Of a DNA stretch of 64,000 bases, positions 60,706-64,000 are shown one piece after another (positions within the stretch are counted from its first letter, which is position 1; each line of letters starts with the position of its first letter). The stretch is from Brevibacillus_H sp049846925 (GTDB lineage: Bacteria; Bacillota; Bacilli; Brevibacillales; Brevibacillaceae), in contig NZ_JBNCMT010000007.1 in the NCBI RefSeq assembly GCF_049846925.1, positions 1 through 64,000 of the forward strand. The letters are read 5' to 3'. The notes under the pieces were generated by a model. The model searched no databases and was not told where the DNA came from. It saw only the letters and a program-made list of their open reading frames with translations. The translations under genes and the position numbers were made by a program.

Positions 60706-60747
60706 AAATACACTCTGATTAATTGTCAGGGTGTATTTTTTTATTTT
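60706..60747 (+). terminator. Terminator after the RecB-like gene
   Basis: Stem AAATACACTCTGA/TCAGGGTGTATTT (one mismatch) with loop TTAATTG, then T-run. Confidence 0.8.
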
Positions 60748-60750
60748 TGA

Positions 60751-60778
60751 TTGACGTAATTCGACAGTCATGTATAAT
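60751..60778 (+). promoter_or_regulatory. Promoter of potABCD
   Basis: TTGACG and TATAAT are separated by 16 bp, about 95 bp before the potA start. Confidence 0.65.
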
Positions 60779-60874
60779 AGTGTCAGTTTTCTCCCACATG
60801 GGTTTCTATTCCAACTATGATGAACAACTTCGCCCAGCAGATAGAGAAGCATTTTACAAAAGGAGTTGGTACTT

Positions 60875-61981
60875 TTGCGGGATCATTCGATCATTCGATT
60901 TGAACAGGTAACCAAACAGTACGATGATGACCCTCCAGTACTGGATCACGTCAGCTTCGAGATTGAGCACGGGAAATTCTACACATTGCTCGGCCCCTCT
61001 GGTTGTGGTAAAACGACCATTCTTCGACTCATCGCAGGCTTCACACAGCCCTCGCAAGGCAACATATTCTTCAATGGAAAAGTGATCAACAATGTTCCTG
61101 CCAATGAGCGACAAGTGAATACCGTTTTTCAGGACTATGCGTTGTTCCCGCATCTCAACGTGTTTGAGAATGTGGCATTTGGTCTTCGCATCAAGAAATT
61201 GAAGGAAGCCGATATTACTGCCAAAGTAAAGGAAGCGCTTCGCTTTGTAAATTTGGAAGGTTATGAAAAAAGAGAAATTCGTGAGATGTCTGGTGGACAG
61301 CGGCAGCGGGTTGCCATTGCTCGTGCGATCGTAAATGAACCGGAAGTAATCCTGTTGGATGAACCACTATCTGCGCTCGACCTCAAGCTTCGTACAGAGA
61401 TGCAGTATGAGCTTCGTGAGCTGCAACGCCGCCTCGGCATCACCTTTATTTTTGTTACACACGATCAGGAAGAAGCACTTGCTATGTCGGATGAGATTTT
61501 CGTTCTAAATGAAGGGAAAATTCAGCAAAGAGGGACCCCAACTGACATCTATGATGAGCCAATTAACCGATTTGTTGCTGATTTTATCGGTGAATCCAAC
61601 ATTATTCCTGGCAAGATGATCAAGGATTACCTTGTTGAATTTGCAGGGGAAACATTTGAGTGTGTGGACAAGGCGTTCAATCCTGATGAAACAGTAGAAA
61701 TTGTGATTCGCCCTGAAGACCTGGAAATTACCAAACACGATCAGGGAAAACTGCGTGTGCGAGTCGATTCACAGCTTTTCCGGGGAGTTCACTATGAGAT
61801 TTGCTGCTATGACAAGGCAGGCAACGAATGGCTGGTTCATTCCACCAGAAAAGTAACTGTGGGTGACGAAATTGGGCTTGATTTTGATCCAGAAGCGATC
61901 CACGTCATGAGGTTGGGTGAAACGGAGGAAGAGTTTGATAAACGCCTCGAAGGGTATCATGAGGTAGACCATGCAAAATAA
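60875..61981 (+). CDS. potA: Spermidine/putrescine ABC transporter ATPase PotA
   Basis: ATPase of a polyamine importer, 368 residues from the TTG at 60875 (AAAAGGAG, spacing 9); the TTG at 60866 has no spacing and is rejected. Walker A is GPSGCGKTT, the signature is MSGGQRQRVAIA, Walker B is VILLDEPLSALDLKLR and the H-loop is VTHDQEEAL. A C-terminal TOBE-like beta domain (PGKMIKDYLVEFAGETFECV, IVIRPEDLEI) starts near 245. It overlaps potB by 11 bp. Its own promoter begins the potABCD operon. Confidence 0.94.
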   Translation: MRDHSIIRFEQVTKQYDDDPPVLDHVSFEIEHGKFYTLLGPSGCGKTTILRLIAGFTQPSQGNIFFNGKVINNVPANERQVNTVFQDYALFPHLNVFENVAFGLRIKKLKEADITAKVKEALRFVNLEGYEKREIREMSGGQRQRVAIARAIVNEPEVILLDEPLSALDLKLRTEMQYELRELQRRLGITFIFVTHDQEEALAMSDEIFVLNEGKIQQRGTPTDIYDEPINRFVADFIGESNIIPGKMIKDYLVEFAGETFECVDKAFNPDETVEIVIRPEDLEITKHDQGKLRVRVDSQLFRGVHYEICCYDKAGNEWLVHSTRKVTVGDEIGLDFDPEAIHVMRLGETEEEFDKRLEGYHEVDHAK

Positions 61982-62762
61982 CACACGCAACCTGTATCTC
62001 ATCCCGTATGTTGGCTGGATTATTTTATTTGTCGTCGCACCGATTTTGTTGATTTTGTACTACTCTTTCTTTGATATAGAAGGGCAGTTCACGGTCAGTA
62101 ATTATCAGAAGTTTTTCACGCCTGTTTACATAAAAATGGCACTAAGCTCGTTTTGGTACGCTTTTCTGATTACCTTGTTTTCATTGCTTATTGCTTATCC
62201 AACTGCGTATTTACTTACGAAAACAAAACACAAGCAACTGTGGCTGTTGCTGATTATTTTGCCTACCTGGATCAATTTGCTGCTGAAAGCATATGCCTTC
62301 CTCGGGATCTTCGGCACGTTTGGTGCGGCCAATGCGCTGTTAGAACTGGTGGGAATCGGTACACAACAGATTTTATTTACTGATTTCAGTTTTATTTTTG
62401 TTTCCGTTTACATTTTCATTCCATTTATGGTACTTCCGATTTTCAACGCATTGGAGAAGCTGAATCCATCCCTGGTTGCGGCTGCGCATGACTTGGGTGC
62501 CTCTTCATGGACGACGTTTCGCCGTGTCATTTTTCCGCTTACCATTGATGGGGTGAAATCGGGCTGCCAAGCAGTGTTTATTCCGGCCTTATCACTCTTT
62601 ATGATTACTCGTCTGGTTACAGGTAATCGCGTTATTACACTGGGTACTGCGATTGAACAACATTTTCTGGTTACACAGGATTGGGGAATGGGGTCAACGA
62701 TTGCGGTGTTCTTAATCATTCTGATGGCCGCCATGATGATCATTACAGGAAAACGGAAGTGA
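61971..62762 (+). CDS. potB: Spermidine/putrescine ABC permease PotB
   Basis: A 263-residue permease with six hydrophobic segments. The permease loop EKLNPSLVAAAHDLGASSWTTFRRVIFPL (near 163) is the EAA motif of the PotB family, and the N-terminal IPYVGWIILFVVAPILLILYYSFFD is characteristic. It overlaps potA and is followed by potC after 10 bp. Confidence 0.94.
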   Translation: MQNNTRNLYLIPYVGWIILFVVAPILLILYYSFFDIEGQFTVSNYQKFFTPVYIKMALSSFWYAFLITLFSLLIAYPTAYLLTKTKHKQLWLLLIILPTWINLLLKAYAFLGIFGTFGAANALLELVGIGTQQILFTDFSFIFVSVYIFIPFMVLPIFNALEKLNPSLVAAAHDLGASSWTTFRRVIFPLTIDGVKSGCQAVFIPALSLFMITRLVTGNRVITLGTAIEQHFLVTQDWGMGSTIAVFLIILMAAMMIITGKRK

Positions 62763-62772
62763 GGGGTGCAGA

Positions 62773-63576
62773 GTGGAAAATAATATAAAATTCTCGAAAA
62801 TCTATTTGCTTGTTGTATTTATCATTCTGTATGCCCCCATCTTCTACTTGATGTACTACTCTTTTAATAGCGGGGGTTCGATGAGTGGCTTTGAAGAGTT
62901 CACCTTCCAATGGTATCAGGAGGTGTTCGAGGACACTCGTCTGTTGATCATCGTGTTAAATACCCTTGTAATCGCTTTACTCTCATCTGCCATTTCTACC
63001 ATTCTGGGGGTTCTCGGAGCGATTGCCATCCGGTATGTCCAAAGCAGAAAGATGCAAAACACGTTGCTGACACTCAACAACGTACTGATCGTTAGTCCAG
63101 ACGTTATTATCGGGGCGTCATTCCTGATCCTGTTTACGATTGCGGGGATCAAACTCGGGTTTACATCTGTATTGCTTTCGCATATCGCATTTTGTATTCC
63201 GATTGTCGTATTGATGGTGTTGCCCAAATTGCAGGAGATGAGTCCAACCCTCATCGACGCAGCCCTTGACCTGGGAGCGAGCCGTTGGGATGTATTGACG
63301 AAGGTGGTCCTCCCTTATATCACACCGGGGATTTTTGCTGGATTTTTCATGGCTTTGACGTATTCACTGGATGATTTTGCAGTCACTTTCTTCGTGACGG
63401 GAAATGGCTTCTCGACACTATCAGTAGAAATCTACTCGCTGGCACGGCAAGGAATTTCATTAAAAATCAATGCCTTATCCACACTGATCTTCTTATTTAC
63501 GATCGTGCTGGTCATCGGTTATTACTTCATTAACCAGCGTAATAGCCGGGCGAACGGATCGGGGGCAAGAGGATGA
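62773..63576 (+). CDS. potC: Spermidine/putrescine ABC permease PotC
   Basis: A 267-residue permease with the PotC pattern: the N-terminal helix IYLLVVFIILYAPIFYLMYYSFN and the EAA loop MSPTLIDAALDLGASRWDVLTKVVLPYITPG near residue 155. The start is GTG after GAGGGGTG. Its TGA overlaps the potD ATG by 4 bp. Confidence 0.94.
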   Translation: MENNIKFSKIYLLVVFIILYAPIFYLMYYSFNSGGSMSGFEEFTFQWYQEVFEDTRLLIIVLNTLVIALLSSAISTILGVLGAIAIRYVQSRKMQNTLLTLNNVLIVSPDVIIGASFLILFTIAGIKLGFTSVLLSHIAFCIPIVVLMVLPKLQEMSPTLIDAALDLGASRWDVLTKVVLPYITPGIFAGFFMALTYSLDDFAVTFFVTGNGFSTLSVEIYSLARQGISLKINALSTLIFLFTIVLVIGYYFINQRNSRANGSGARG

Positions 63577-64000
63577 AACAGCTTGTCAGGATGTTCTCTA
63601 TCATTTTCATAGCAGCGTTTGCCCTCATGTATCTCACCTCCTACTTGAATGAGTCAGAAGGATACTCTGGTGAAAACACGCTGACTGTCTACAACTGGGG
63701 CGACTATATTGACCCTGAGCTAATCGAGCAGTTCGAAGAAGAAACAGGGATCAAGGTGATTTACCAGACTTTCGATTCGAATGAAGCGATGATTACGAAG
63801 ATTAAACAAGGGGGAACCACCTTTGACGTGGCAGTCCCTTCGGAGTACACCATCAGCAAGATGAAGGAAGAGAATTTGTTGCTTCCGCTGGATCATGCGA
63901 AGCTTCCTAATCTGGTAAATATCAACCCTCGCTTCATGGATCTTTCATTTGACCCGAAAAATGAATATTCGATTCCGTATTTCTGGGGAACCGTGGGTAT
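63573..64000 (+). CDS. potD: Spermidine/putrescine-binding protein PotD (partial)
   Basis: The first 142 residues of a periplasmic-binding-type protein, cut by the window end. After the hydrophobic N-terminus (MKQLVRMFSIIFIAAFALMY) comes the PotD signature LTVYNWGDYIDPELIEQFEEETGIKVIY, then FDVAVPSEYTISKMKEENLL. Unlike typical Gram-positive PotD there is no lipobox cysteine in the first 35 residues, so it would be held by an uncleaved anchor or be released. It overlaps potC by ATGA. Confidence 0.92.
   Translation, partial: MKQLVRMFSIIFIAAFALMYLTSYLNESEGYSGENTLTVYNWGDYIDPELIEQFEEETGIKVIYQTFDSNEAMITKIKQGGTTFDVAVPSEYTISKMKEENLLLPLDHAKLPNLVNINPRFMDLSFDPKNEYSIPYFWGTVG

Overview
The window looks like chromosome of a Brevibacillus-type endospore-forming Firmicute (Paenibacillaceae). 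This rests on gene order and protein character: a Spo0E-like phosphatase, the sigW-rsiW-cdaA-cdaR-glmM-glmS order, a glmS ribozyme, GlnK/GlnL with a YcbB domain, an ErmD-group methylase and strong Shine-Dalgarno sites with many TTG and GTG starts. The genus is inferred, not proven.

Layout. 25-592: five tRNA genes (Lys, Gly, Arg, Pro, Gly). 779-9155: core genes for arginase, a Spo0E-like protein, SigW and its anti-sigma factor, diadenylate cyclase CdaA with CdaR, then GlmM and GlmS, the last behind a self-cleaving glmS ribozyme. 9190-31511: a complete 22.3 kb Tn7-like transposon in the attTn7 site 3' of glmS. It has TGT...ACA termini, four TnsB-type sites in 20-bp register at the glmS end, three spread sites at the far end, and a 5-bp target duplication (CCGAG at 9185-9189 and 31512-31516). 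It encodes TnsA, TnsB, TnsC, TnsD/TniQ and TnsE and carries a DISARM-type anti-phage island (HTH protein, amino-methyltransferase, DrmE-like, DrmA, DrmB, DrmC) plus a separate PD-(D/E)XK protein. It landed inside the right end of an older Tn7-like element, and fragments of that end flank it on both sides. A third relic terminus lies just upstream of tnsA.

31517-37001: the older transposon end, a displaced terminator, an SMI1/KNR4 pair, a SAM methyltransferase, an erm gene with a regulatory leader peptide, a DinB-like protein, a MerR/TipAS regulator and a YnfA-like membrane protein. 37037-51270: a purine/ureide catabolic locus with a PucR regulator, two NCS2-type permeases, a purine or cytosine-type deaminase, an ankyrin protein, the three-part FdrA/DUF1116/DUF2877 oxamate transcarbamylase, an NCS1 permease, carbamate kinase and an allantoate amidohydrolase-like M20 enzyme. 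About 135 bp of control DNA carrying a TTGTGCA...CACAA dyad occurs twice, before the first permease and before the ankyrin operon. The logic is ureide uptake, release of oxamate and carbamoyl phosphate, then ATP and ammonia from carbamate kinase.

51346-64000: a His-rich zinc/cobalt exporter (CDF), a glutamine-type ABC transporter next to its likely GlnK/GlnL two-component system, a TauE/SafE permease, a 55-residue zinc-ribbon protein, a Fur-boxed flavodoxin, a RecB-like CPxxF protein of unknown role and a spermidine/putrescine transporter potABCD (potD is cut by the window end).

The most notable system is the nested Tn7-like element with its DISARM variant. All family calls were made by reading the sequence; no database search was run.
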